NCBI GenBank assembly: GCA_964468205.1
Contig: CAYXVG010000036.1
Location: forward strand, 1 to 64,000
DNA: 64,000 nucleotides
Origin: CAWELS01 sp964468205
GTDB lineage: Bacteria > Acidobacteriota > Terriglobia > Bryobacterales > Bryobacteraceae
Direction of reading: 5' to 3'
Notes under the pieces: generated by a model
What the model was told of the DNA's origin: nothing
The model's database searches: none
What the model saw: only the letters and a program-made list of their open reading frames with translations
Part shown: positions 8,999 to 17,181 of the stretch, in pieces
Layout of the letters: the number at the start of each line of letters is the position of its first letter
Numbering within the stretch: position 1 is the stretch's first letter
Program-made: the position numbers and the translations under genes

Positions 8999-11149
8999 TT
9001 GAAAGTCGCCATTGTCTATAACCGCGAAAGTGCAAACGTAATCAACCTGTTCGGACTACCGAACCGGGAGAAGATCGGGCTGAAGACAATCCAGCGCGTG
9101 ACCGGTGCGCTCAAGCAGGGTGGCCACCAGGTGATCGCGATCGAAGGAGACAAGGATCTTGTTGATCGCCTCGAGGAATTCATGCCGCGCGTCATCAAGG
9201 GGGAGCGCCCGGGACTGGTCTTCAATGTTTCCTACGGCATTCAGGGACAAGCCCGCTACACGCATGTCCCCAGCATCCTCGAAATGGTCGGAATCCCGTA
9301 TGTTGCATCGGGCCCGCTGGCGCATTCGCTGGCGCTCGACAAAGTCGTGACGAAGATGATCTTGCGGCAACATGGACTGCCAACTCCCGATTTCACGGTG
9401 CTGCAGGCCCCCGACTCGCCGGTGCCGGACCTCCGCTATCCACTGGTTGTGAAACCCAAGAACGAGGCTGTTTCGTTCGGGCTGAAGGTGGTTCACGACA
9501 AGGACGAACTGCGGGAGGCGGCGAGAATAATCTTTGACGAATTCCACCAGCCTGTACTGGCCGAGCAGTACATCGAGGGGCGGGAGATCAATGTTGGGCT
9601 TCTGGGCAATGACCCGCCCGAGGTATTTCCCCCGGTGGAGTTGCTTTTCGGCGAGGACGGGCCGGCCATCTACACCTACGAGGACAAAACCGGGCGCAGC
9701 GGGCGGACGATCTCTCACGCTTGCCCGGCCCCGCTGCCGGAGAACTTGCTCGAGCAGGCACGGAGAATTTCGCGGGAGGCTTTTACCGCCCTTGGCTGCT
9801 ATGATTGCGCCCGTGTCGATATGCGGTTGGACGACGAGGGCAACCTGTTCATCCTCGAGGTGAACAGCCTTCCGAGCCTCGGCGAGCATGGCTCGTACCT
9901 GATTGGGGCCGCACATGTAGGCCTTGATTTTGCGGCAGTGATTAACCGTCTCGTGGAGGTCGCGAGCGCGCGCTATTTTGGCACGCCTCAGCCTCCGGTA
10001 CTGGCGAACGGAGGCGGCGAGCCATCCACCCAGGTGTTCTCCTATATCACGCAGCGGCGGGATCGCATTGAGCGCAGCCTGCGAGAGTGGACCGCCCTTC
10101 CGAGCCGGACAAACGATCCAATCGGTGTTCGCCAAGCCGTGAAGCGGGCTTCCGAGCTCTTCGAGGAACTTGGCATGAAGGCGGTGGAGGATTTTACCGA
10201 CGATCACTCGGCCTTCACGTGGCAGACGGCCAAGAAGCTCGACGGGGGAATCCTGCTGCTCGCGAATCTAGATGTGCCGATCGACGTGGATTTCCCCCCG
10301 CAAGCCTTCCGCAAAGAAGCGGAGTGGCTGCACGGCGAGGGGGTGGGATCGTCCCGCGGTCCGCTCACGATGCTCGAGTACGCCCTGCGGTCGCTGCGCA
10401 GCCTGAGGCGGTTGCGTCGCTTGCCGCTGGGAGTGCTCTGCTACACGGATGAAGGGTATGACTCCCGGTACAGCGAAAACCTCATTCGCGAGGCGGCGAA
10501 GCGCGCGGGGCGGGTGCTTGTTCTGCGTCCCGGCGGAGCCGGCGACACGGTGGTGCGCGGGCGGCGCGGCCAGCGCCGCTATCGATTCCGTGTGGAAGGT
10601 GAACCTATGCGGCTGGGCCGGGCCCACAAAAGGACAGATGCTTTGCGTTGGTCGTGGAAGAAGCTCGAGGAGATTGCCGCGTTGACCGAGCAGAAACGCC
10701 GCATTTCGGTTTCCACGATCAAGATCGCCAGCGAGCGGATGCCCATGCGTCTTCCGCACCGCGTTACGGCCACCATCGTCGTCACCTATCCGAACGTGAC
10801 TGCGGCGAACCGGATCGAACGGGAGATCCGCTCGATACTCGGAAAAACCGGTCCGCAGTGGGAACTCGAACTGTTGACGGACCGGCCGCCGTTCCTGGAG
10901 CGTCCGGCGGGATCTCCACTTGTGCGGGAACTCACCGAGGTGGGCGCGCAATGGGAGATGACCATCAATACGGAGACATCAGCCTGGCCGTCGGTGGCCG
11001 GTCTGGTTCCCAAAGATACCGAATGCCTCTGTGGAATCGGCCCGGTGGCCCGCGAACTGAGAACCCCCCAGGAGGCAGTGCAGCGCATCAGCCTGATCCA
11101 GCGCACGTTGTTGCTGGCCGAGTTTCTTCTGCGGCAGGTGGAGAAATAG
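8999..11149 (+). CDS. D-Ala-D-Ala ligase-like ATP-grasp protein fused to a degenerate M20 peptidase domain
   Basis: I choose TTG 8999, preceded by GGAGG at 8989-8993, giving 716 residues; the frame is open 123 bases further upstream. Residues ~1-330 resemble a D-Ala-D-Ala ligase/ATP-grasp fold: PYVASGPLAHSLALDK, LVVKPKNEAVSFGLKVV, EQYIEGREINVGLLG, and metal-binding RVDMRLDDEGNLFILEVNSLP. Residues ~365-716 follow the M20 (carboxypeptidase G2) plan, but the metal site is gone. The His of the HxD motif is N423 (NLDVP), the GxxDxKG aspartate is missing (GVGSSRGP, S452), DEE is DEG (E485 kept, ligand position G486), and the dimer-lid His is R538. The ligase half may join two amino acids or peptides; the M20 half is probably structural or substrate-binding. 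The next gene starts two bases after its stop. Confidence 0.85.
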   Translation: MKVAIVYNRESANVINLFGLPNREKIGLKTIQRVTGALKQGGHQVIAIEGDKDLVDRLEEFMPRVIKGERPGLVFNVSYGIQGQARYTHVPSILEMVGIPYVASGPLAHSLALDKVVTKMILRQHGLPTPDFTVLQAPDSPVPDLRYPLVVKPKNEAVSFGLKVVHDKDELREAARIIFDEFHQPVLAEQYIEGREINVGLLGNDPPEVFPPVELLFGEDGPAIYTYEDKTGRSGRTISHACPAPLPENLLEQARRISREAFTALGCYDCARVDMRLDDEGNLFILEVNSLPSLGEHGSYLIGAAHVGLDFAAVINRLVEVASARYFGTPQPPVLANGGGEPSTQVFSYITQRRDRIERSLREWTALPSRTNDPIGVRQAVKRASELFEELGMKAVEDFTDDHSAFTWQTAKKLDGGILLLANLDVPIDVDFPPQAFRKEAEWLHGEGVGSSRGPLTMLEYALRSLRSLRRLRRLPLGVLCYTDEGYDSRYSENLIREAAKRAGRVLVLRPGGAGDTVVRGRRGQRRYRFRVEGEPMRLGRAHKRTDALRWSWKKLEEIAALTEQKRRISVSTIKIASERMPMRLPHRVTATIVVTYPNVTAANRIEREIRSILGKTGPQWELELLTDRPPFLERPAGSPLVRELTEVGAQWEMTINTETSAWPSVAGLVPKDTECLCGIGPVARELRTPQEAVQRISLIQRTLLLAEFLLRQVEK

Positions 11150-11151
11150 CA

Positions 11152-12756
11152 ATGGCGCGAGTGAAACTTGGCGTTCAGGACACCGAACATGAACATATTG
11201 CCGAGCGGCACTTTGGCACGGCCCAGAGGGTGGCGACCTCGCGCCGGGGGATGATTGCCACGGCTCATTCCGAGGCCACCCGGGCCGGAGCGGAAATGCT
11301 CGCGGACGGCGGGAACGCCATCGACGCGGCCGTGGCCGCGGCGTTCGCACTGGGGGTCTGCGAGCCGGCGGCCTCGGGTCTTGGCGGGCAGACGATGATG
11401 ATGATCCGCCACGGCGGGCGCACCTTCGCCCTTGACGGCTCGTCCCGGGCGCCGATGCGCGCAACTCCGGAGGCGCTCGCCTCCCGGCCGAAGACCGGCT
11501 ATATTTCAGCGACCGTGCCCAGCACCCCGGCGGTACTGCGGTACGCGCTCGAGAACTATGGCAAGCTGCCGCTGGCGCGAGTGCTGGAACCGGCCATTCG
11601 CATCGCCGAGCAGGGCTACCGGGTCAGCGAACTGCAGCGGCAACTCACCCGGCGGGAGCGCAACAAACTGATCGCCGGCACCGCCGCTCCGTTTTTCCTT
11701 CGCGATGGGACCAGGACCTATCCGGCGGGCAGCTTGCACCAACAACCGGTGCTCGCGGCGACGCTGCGGCGGATCGCGGCGAAAGGAGTTCGCGACTTCT
11801 ATACGGGCCGGATCGCGCGGCGGATCCACGAGGACATGGTGCGAAACGGGGGACTCATCCGCAAGGATGACCTTGCGCAGGTTCCCCGGCCGATCGAGCG
11901 CCGTCCGGTATCCGGAAAGTTTGGCGGCTTGCGCGTGGTCACTTTCCCGCCGCCGGGCGCAGGCCGCACTCTCGTCGAAATGATCAACCTCTGGCAACAT
12001 CTCCCGGCGGCCCTACGTGATATCGACTCGCCACCGGGAGCGCTGGCGCTGGCCGAGATCATTCGCCAAGCCTTCGTTGACCGCGAGGACCGCCCGTTCG
12101 ATCCCAATCTCTATCTCCAGGTTTCGAGCAAGCGAATGCTCAGCGTCGACTACGCCAGGCGCGTCGCGCGCCGTCTGGCGCGGCGCATCGCGCCGCACGG
12201 CGAAACGACTCATCTTTCCACGATGGATAACGAAGGGAATGTCGTTGCCCTCACGCAATCCATTGAAAAGGTCTACGGCTCCTGCTGCGCCACTGCGGAA
12301 CTGGGCTTTCTCTACAACAACTACATCACCGCCTTCGAGTATGAAGACATCGGGCACCCTTACTATCTGCGCCCGAACGCGGTGCCTTGGGCGAGCGTGG
12401 CTCCCACTGTTGTGTTTCGCGGCAGCAGCCCCTGGTTGGCCATTGGCTCTCCGGGTAGCGAGCGGATTACGTCGTCCATCTTCCAGGTGCTCGTCCGGCT
12501 CCAGAACCATACTCCGGCCGCGGCCGTGGACGCTCCGCGCCTACATAGTTCATTAGACCGGAAAGTATCCTTGGAGGCCGCACGGATGTCGGACGAGATT
12601 CCGGCCATCCTCGAGCGCGCCGGCTTTACGGTGGACGTGCGCGAGCCTTACTCGTTTTACCTCGGCTGCGTACAGATGGTCATGAAGGACCGCTCGCATT
12701 TCGTCGGGGTGGCGGACCCCAGGCGGGACGGTTCCGCCAGCGGACCGAGGCGATGA
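11152..12756 (+). CDS. Gamma-glutamyltransferase family protein (Ntn hydrolase), no signal peptide
   Basis: ATG 11152 lies two bases behind the previous stop; the same frame is open upstream inside the ATP-grasp gene but that part is a shadow. The 534-residue product has the family features: GMIATAHSEATRAGAEML, GGNAIDAAVAAAFAL, SGLGGQTMMM, and the autocleavage motif TTHLSTMDNEG, where T352 is the expected nucleophile and new N-terminus of the small subunit. The GSPGSERI loop follows. Classical enzymes of this family are exported, whereas this one has no signal sequence, so it likely acts in the cytoplasm on the product or substrate of its operon partners. The motif after the nucleophile (SIEKVYGSC) differs from the NTTFGSG lid of glutathione-acting enzymes, hinting at a different substrate. 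Confidence 0.88.
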   Translation: MARVKLGVQDTEHEHIAERHFGTAQRVATSRRGMIATAHSEATRAGAEMLADGGNAIDAAVAAAFALGVCEPAASGLGGQTMMMIRHGGRTFALDGSSRAPMRATPEALASRPKTGYISATVPSTPAVLRYALENYGKLPLARVLEPAIRIAEQGYRVSELQRQLTRRERNKLIAGTAAPFFLRDGTRTYPAGSLHQQPVLAATLRRIAAKGVRDFYTGRIARRIHEDMVRNGGLIRKDDLAQVPRPIERRPVSGKFGGLRVVTFPPPGAGRTLVEMINLWQHLPAALRDIDSPPGALALAEIIRQAFVDREDRPFDPNLYLQVSSKRMLSVDYARRVARRLARRIAPHGETTHLSTMDNEGNVVALTQSIEKVYGSCCATAELGFLYNNYITAFEYEDIGHPYYLRPNAVPWASVAPTVVFRGSSPWLAIGSPGSERITSSIFQVLVRLQNHTPAAAVDAPRLHSSLDRKVSLEAARMSDEIPAILERAGFTVDVREPYSFYLGCVQMVMKDRSHFVGVADPRRDGSASGPRR

Positions 12757-13448
12757 AGCTACCTCTGCTGCTCTCTTCTCCGCACGCCGGCTGGCTCGTT
12801 CCGGCTGAGGCGAAACCGTATTGCATCTTGACACAAGAGCAGATCGACGCCGATGGCGACGTGGGCGCCCGGGAAATCTATGCGCTCAGCGAGGAGGTGA
12901 AAGCGCACGTCACAACCACGACCGCGCGGGCGATTGTCGACTTGAACCGCGCGCCGGACGACCGGAGTAAGGACGGTGCCGTGAAAACCCATACCTGCTG
13001 GGACGAAATCGTCTATGAACCTTTCCCTCCGGAGGAGGTTATCGAAACGCTGCTCGAAAAACACTACCATCCCTACCACCGTCGGCTCACCGAATTGGCC
13101 CGGCGCCGGGATCTGCTGCTGGCCGTGGATTGTCACACCATGGCGGCGGAAGGGCCGCCCGTGGGCCCCGATCCTGGCGAGGCCCGCCCCTGGGTCTGCC
13201 TCAGTAACGGAGACGGAACCTGCCCCCATAACTGGATGGACAAGCTGCGGGACGCGTTCGTTGAGGCATTCGGGGCAAGTGTCTCGGTTAACAAGCCGTT
13301 TCGCGGCGGATACATCACCCGGCATCACGCCACCGAGATGGCTTGGGTACAACTCGAGCTATCCCGGGCGCCGTTCCTTCCGGCCGCGGAAAAGCGCCGC
13401 CGGGTGCTGACCGCGTTCGAAACCTGGGTTGCCGCCGTGCGGCACTGA
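12753..13448 (+). CDS. N-formylglutamate amidohydrolase-like protein
   Basis: The 231-residue protein overlaps the end of the gamma-glutamyltransferase gene by four bases (ATGA), so expression is coupled. Family marks are SSPHAGWLVP near the N-terminus, a VDLNRAPDD segment, LLAVDCHTMAAEGP and NKPFRGGYITRHHA with clustered histidines for zinc. Homologues hydrolyse N-formyl-L-glutamate in histidine catabolism, but no hut genes are present here. In this operon it more likely deacylates or hydrolyses a small amide made or processed by the ATP-grasp and transpeptidase partners. That role is inference. Confidence 0.87.
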   Translation: MKLPLLLSSPHAGWLVPAEAKPYCILTQEQIDADGDVGAREIYALSEEVKAHVTTTTARAIVDLNRAPDDRSKDGAVKTHTCWDEIVYEPFPPEEVIETLLEKHYHPYHRRLTELARRRDLLLAVDCHTMAAEGPPVGPDPGEARPWVCLSNGDGTCPHNWMDKLRDAFVEAFGASVSVNKPFRGGYITRHHATEMAWVQLELSRAPFLPAAEKRRRVLTAFETWVAAVRH

Positions 13449-13496
13449 ACCTTTCATTTCTCACCGGCTGCACCATGTGATGTAATTGAAGCGGCC

Positions 13497-15005
13497 ATGT
13501 CCTCTCTCACGCGGCGCTCTTTTGTCGCCTCTTCCCTTGGCGCGCTCGCCTGTTCCCAACCTCAGGAGCGGCCACCGAAGAATGTCCTCTTCATCGCCGT
13601 CGATGACCTCCGGCCCTCGCTTGGCTGTTACGGAGCCGGCCATGTTTTGTCGCCGAATATTGACCGTCTGGCCGCGCGCGGCGTGCGCTTCGACCGCGCC
13701 TACTGCCAGCAGGCGGTGTGCGGCCCGACCCGTGCGAGCCTGCTCACCGGCCTGCGTCCGGATTCGAGTACGATTCATAGCAACCTCCAGCGGGTGCAAG
13801 ACACCATACCCGAGATCGTGTCGCTGCCGCGCCATTTCCGCAACCATGGCTACGAGACCGTCTCGATCGGCAAGATCTATCATTTCGCGGATGACGACGC
13901 CCCCGCCTGGAGCATGGCTCCGTGGCGCCCGAGTGGCGAGTGGACGGGCCGTGGCTACATGGCGGAGGAGTCCAGCCGGATTGCCGCAGACCAGGAGCAG
14001 GAAGCCCTGGCCGCGTGGGAAAAGGCCAAGGCCGCGAACCCGCAAGCCCCGCGGCCCCGCACCGGCATGGGGCCGGCTTACGAGGCGCCGGACGTTCCCG
14101 ACAACGCGTACCCCGATGGGAAGAACGCGGACAAGGCGATCGCCGAATTGCGCCGGCTCAAGGACCAGCCGTTCTTTCTCGCCACCGGTTTCTTCAAGCC
14201 ACACCTCCCGTTTAATGCGCCGAAGAAATACTGGGACCTGTACGATCGCGACGCCCTGCCGCTTGCCTCGCAAACGGACTGGCCCGCCGCTTCGCCCGCC
14301 ATGGCCCATACCAACTGGGGCGAACTCCGCGGTTACCACGGAATGCCGGAGGAAGGTCCGATGCCGACCGACTTGGCTATCACGCTCATTCACGCCTACT
14401 ACGCCTGCGTCTCGTTTATGGACGCGCAAGTGGGGCGCATCCTCGAAGAACTCGACAACCTCGGGCTCGCGGACAACACCGCTATCGTGCTCTGGGGTGA
14501 CCACGGTTGGAAGCTCAACGACTATGGCGCCTGGTGCAAACACACCAACTTCGAAATCGACACTCATGTGCCGATGATCTTCGCCGACCCGGATCACCGG
14601 ACGAATGCGGGGAAGGGAACCGCGGCCCAGACCGAGTTCGTCGACATCTATCCCACCCTCTCCGAATTATGCGGACTCCCGGTACCGGAACATTGCGACG
14701 GCCTCTCGGCGGTCCCGTTGCTCAACGATCCGGTCCGGCCGTGGAAGGAGGCGGCGTTCAGCCAGTTTCCGCGCGGCGGCGGCCACATGGGCTACTCGCT
14801 CCGCACGGAGCGCTACCGCTACACCGAGTGGATCCAGCAGGCATCGGGCGAGGTCGCCGCGCGAGAACTCTACGACCATTCGGATGGCCCCATAGCCGTC
14901 CGGAACCTGGCCGCAGACGAATCGCAGCAGGAGACAGTCGAGCGGCTATCGGCCTTGCTCGATGGCGGCGCTGGCTGGCGCTCTGTCCGCGACAGAGTCG
15001 CGTAG
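13497..15005 (+). CDS. Exported sulfatase (iduronate-2-sulfatase-like)
   Basis: The 502-residue protein begins with a Tat-like/lipoprotein leader (LTRRSFVASSLGALACS, possible lipid Cys at ~19). The alkaline-phosphatase-superfamily core shows NVLFIAVDDLRPSLGCYG with paired metal-binding aspartates, and C75-G-P-T-R79, the CxPxR site whose Cys is converted to formylglycine. Further marks are IGKIYHF, FFLATGFFKPHLPF and VLWGDHGWKL (second metal-binding Asp-His). It should remove sulfate esters from sugars outside the cytoplasm. A formylglycine-generating enzyme is needed but not in this window. It stands alone, 48 bases after the previous gene, and converges on the UPF0316 gene. Confidence 0.93.
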   Translation: MSSLTRRSFVASSLGALACSQPQERPPKNVLFIAVDDLRPSLGCYGAGHVLSPNIDRLAARGVRFDRAYCQQAVCGPTRASLLTGLRPDSSTIHSNLQRVQDTIPEIVSLPRHFRNHGYETVSIGKIYHFADDDAPAWSMAPWRPSGEWTGRGYMAEESSRIAADQEQEALAAWEKAKAANPQAPRPRTGMGPAYEAPDVPDNAYPDGKNADKAIAELRRLKDQPFFLATGFFKPHLPFNAPKKYWDLYDRDALPLASQTDWPAASPAMAHTNWGELRGYHGMPEEGPMPTDLAITLIHAYYACVSFMDAQVGRILEELDNLGLADNTAIVLWGDHGWKLNDYGAWCKHTNFEIDTHVPMIFADPDHRTNAGKGTAAQTEFVDIYPTLSELCGLPVPEHCDGLSAVPLLNDPVRPWKEAAFSQFPRGGGHMGYSLRTERYRYTEWIQQASGEVAARELYDHSDGPIAVRNLAADESQQETVERLSALLDGGAGWRSVRDRVA

Positions 15006-15012
15006 GACGGAC

Positions 15013-15585
15013 TCATTTCTTCTTGAGAACCGCGCGCCACCCCGTTGCGTGCGGCAGCGGACCGAGCGACGCCAAGGTGCTGGTCTCTGCGAAGCGCTCC
15101 ACAACCCAGAAGACCCGCGGATCGACATCCTTCGCCCGGGACAGCAGTTGCGGCAGCTTCCGGCGCTCCACGATGCCGAACACCAGTGTGCCTGGGCTCT
15201 CTTCATTTTCGCTGTGGAAAACGCCGAGCACGCGGCCGCTTGGAGCCACGGCAGCGGCGAGCCGGTCCCCGTGTTCGGAGATGAGCCGGACCACGCAGCG
15301 ACCGAACGCCAGGCGCTTCTCGATGAGAATACCCACCGCGTTTCCCGTTGCATATCCGGCTGAGTAGCCCGCGATAAGGATCGGGCTATCCCGCAGATTT
15401 AAAATAACTTCCGCGATCGCGGTTACCCAGACGATTACTTCGAAGAATCCGAGAACTACCGAGAGCGGTATGCGGCCGTGCACGACGGCAATGGTCCGCA
15501 TGGTCCCCAGCGAGACGTCCGTGATGCGGAAGAAGAAGATCAGGAGCGCAAGCGCCCAGACAGGCATGTCCGCGGTAAAGCTCAT
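15013..15585 (-). CDS. UPF0316/DUF5698-DUF2179 membrane protein
   Basis: This 190-residue protein has three hydrophobic helices in its first ~95 residues (ALALLIFFFRITDVSLGTMR, VVLGFFEVIVWVTAIAEVI, LIAGYSAGYATGNAVGI). A soluble C-terminal DUF2179-like alpha/beta domain follows (GVFHSENEESPGTLVFGIVE, VFWVVERFAET). The FRITDVSLGTMRTI motif is characteristic of UPF0316 proteins. The molecular function is not known. It ends convergently with the sulfatase, only eight bases apart. Confidence 0.88.
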   Translation of the reverse strand: MSFTADMPVWALALLIFFFRITDVSLGTMRTIAVVHGRIPLSVVLGFFEVIVWVTAIAEVILNLRDSPILIAGYSAGYATGNAVGILIEKRLAFGRCVVRLISEHGDRLAAAVAPSGRVLGVFHSENEESPGTLVFGIVERRKLPQLLSRAKDVDPRVFWVVERFAETSTLASLGPLPHATGWRAVLKKK

Positions 15586-15644
15586 TCGCCCATTCTATCG
15601 AGTGGCTCGGAACTGGCTTGTAATTGCAGCGCGGGCCGCTTGTG

Positions 15645-17141
15645 TTACTCGATATTCCGTGTCTTCCGGTCCTCGTAAACGACCTCTCCGTCGACGGCGT
15701 GCAACCGGATCACCGCGGCGGCTTCATCGCCGGCGCGACCGGCGGTAAGAGAGAGAAACCCTCCACCCACGCGGTGGAAACGATGATAATCCCGGTTGAA
15801 TCCAGGGCTACCGCCGGCATGCTCGTCGGTGGCCGGACCGCAGGCATACTCGTCAAGGCCCCACTGTGGGTGCACCGAATGGTATTGCCAGTGGCGGTCT
15901 CCGCTGATGATGAGGAACCTCCCGCCGAGGCGTTCGGCGAACCAGCGGCGGATATGCTCCCCTTCGTGACTCCAGGCCGTGTTCGCGTGATTGTCGCGCT
16001 TCAGGCGCTTCCGGTCCGGACCGACGATCGGCGTCGGGTTAATCAGCACCTTCCAAGCCGCATCGCTGGCCGCCAGGGTGCTCTTCAACCACTGCAATTG
16101 CCGCTCACCGTAGATCGACTTTCCCGGCCCGTCGGGCTCTTTGTTCTCGCTGCGAAACTCGCGGACCTCAGTGAGCCAGATCTGTAGGAACTTGCCCCAC
16201 CGGACCGTGCGGTAGGGCAGGTCTCCGTGCGGGGTGTGCTCGCGGAACACGGCCAGTCCGTCGGCGAAGGTCAGTTTGCCGAGCGGTTTTGAGGCGGGTG
16301 TGACGTCATCCCGGAGAATGTCGTGATCATCCTTCTCGAAGTAAACCGGAACGCTAGTGTAGAAATCGAAAAGGCGCGGCAGTTCAAAGGTCCGGCGCCA
16401 GCGGTCGCGTGCCAGTTCGAGATTCCGCGCGCGCAACGGCCCCCTATCCAGGTAGACGGAATCGCCCGTGGCGACAAGGAAGTCCGAGTTGAGGCGTCGC
16501 ATGGCATCGTAGATAAGAAACCCTTTGGGATCGTCCAGCCGGTCATAACGCTTGCCGGTGATCACCGTAAACGTGACCTCTTCCTCCGCGCCGGCGGCGG
16601 GAGCGGTGCGGAACTGCCCGCGGCGTTTCTCGTAGAGGGGCTTCTTCTGCGGGTCGATGCCCTCCACCTCGAAGTAATATCGCGTGTACGGGGCGAGATT
16701 TTCGAGATTCCACTGATGGCAGAAGTCATCGGATTGTTCAGCCTCGGCCCATTCGCTCCATTCCGCGCCCGCGAGGTCGGGGCTGGTTCCGAGCCGGTAA
16801 CGCGCGAAGTTATCGTCTCCCCGGAAAAGCGACCGCAACACAGCCATCGCATCCTTATTGCGCTCGTAGCCGACCTCTTCGGGCGGCGGCACGCGAACCC
16901 AGAGAATGGCGGAGTTCGCCGTCACTTCCCCGATCTTCACGCCCACTCCCTTGATACGGACAGCTTCGCGGTAGGCTTTCGTGGGCGGTTTCTCGAATTC
17001 GGGATCCCCGAAGACCTCCTCCTGAGCAGAGGCCGGGCCGAAAGCCGCTATCAGCCCCAACACCGCGTGCTCGTAGGGGCGTCGCTTGCGGCGCCCGCCG
17101 CCCGACCCAAAAACCAATAACCACATCAAACCCAACACCAT
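15645..17141 (-). CDS. PhoD-type alkaline phosphatase/phosphodiesterase
   Basis: Starting at ATG 17141 gives 498 residues with a leader that ends at about ASAQ (residue ~40). An N-terminal fibronectin-like domain (SAILWVRVPP, YYFEVEG) precedes the metallophosphatase core. Its motifs are ATGDSVYLDRG, VYFEKDDHDILRDD, YGERQLQWLKSTL and ISGDRHWQYHS. These match PhoD enzymes that use iron and calcium to hydrolyse phosphate esters in the periplasm. The start is uncertain: the first ~90 bases contain an imperfect ~75-base tandem duplication, and a GTG at 17063 begins the inner copy. The gene follows the BNR protein on the same strand, 40 bases away, so the two may be co-transcribed. Confidence 0.85.
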   Translation of the reverse strand: MVLGLMWLLVFGSGGGRRKRRPYEHAVLGLIAAFGPASAQEEVFGDPEFEKPPTKAYREAVRIKGVGVKIGEVTANSAILWVRVPPPEEVGYERNKDAMAVLRSLFRGDDNFARYRLGTSPDLAGAEWSEWAEAEQSDDFCHQWNLENLAPYTRYYFEVEGIDPQKKPLYEKRRGQFRTAPAAGAEEEVTFTVITGKRYDRLDDPKGFLIYDAMRRLNSDFLVATGDSVYLDRGPLRARNLELARDRWRRTFELPRLFDFYTSVPVYFEKDDHDILRDDVTPASKPLGKLTFADGLAVFREHTPHGDLPYRTVRWGKFLQIWLTEVREFRSENKEPDGPGKSIYGERQLQWLKSTLAASDAAWKVLINPTPIVGPDRKRLKRDNHANTAWSHEGEHIRRWFAERLGGRFLIISGDRHWQYHSVHPQWGLDEYACGPATDEHAGGSPGFNRDYHRFHRVGGGFLSLTAGRAGDEAAAVIRLHAVDGEVVYEDRKTRNIE

Positions 17142-17178
17142 GCCCCCGCTCGGGGCGCCGCTTGCAGCGCCCGCCATC
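17050..17178. repeat. Imperfect ~75-bp tandem duplication at the 5' end of the PhoD gene
   Basis: The stretch around 17051-17101 (CAACACCGCG, then GGGGCGTCGCTTGCGGCGCCCGCC) is mirrored in order by 17126-17178 (CAACACCATG, then GGGGCGCCGCTTGCAGCGCCCGCC). In coding sense the outer copy reads ATG-GTG-TTG-GG and the inner copy GCG-GTG-TTG-GG. The duplication therefore appears to have copied the start region and displaced the initiation codon outward. Confidence 0.6.
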
Positions 17179-17181
17179 CGC

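Noticed and set aside
9056..10207. 383-residue open frame on the minus strand under the ATP-grasp gene
   Set aside because: It is an antisense shadow in GC-rich DNA with basic, low-complexity composition and no motif, while the plus strand encodes clear ATP-grasp motifs.
13461..14597. 378-residue minus-strand open frame under the sulfatase
   Set aside because: Sulfatase motifs including CxPxR are on the plus strand.
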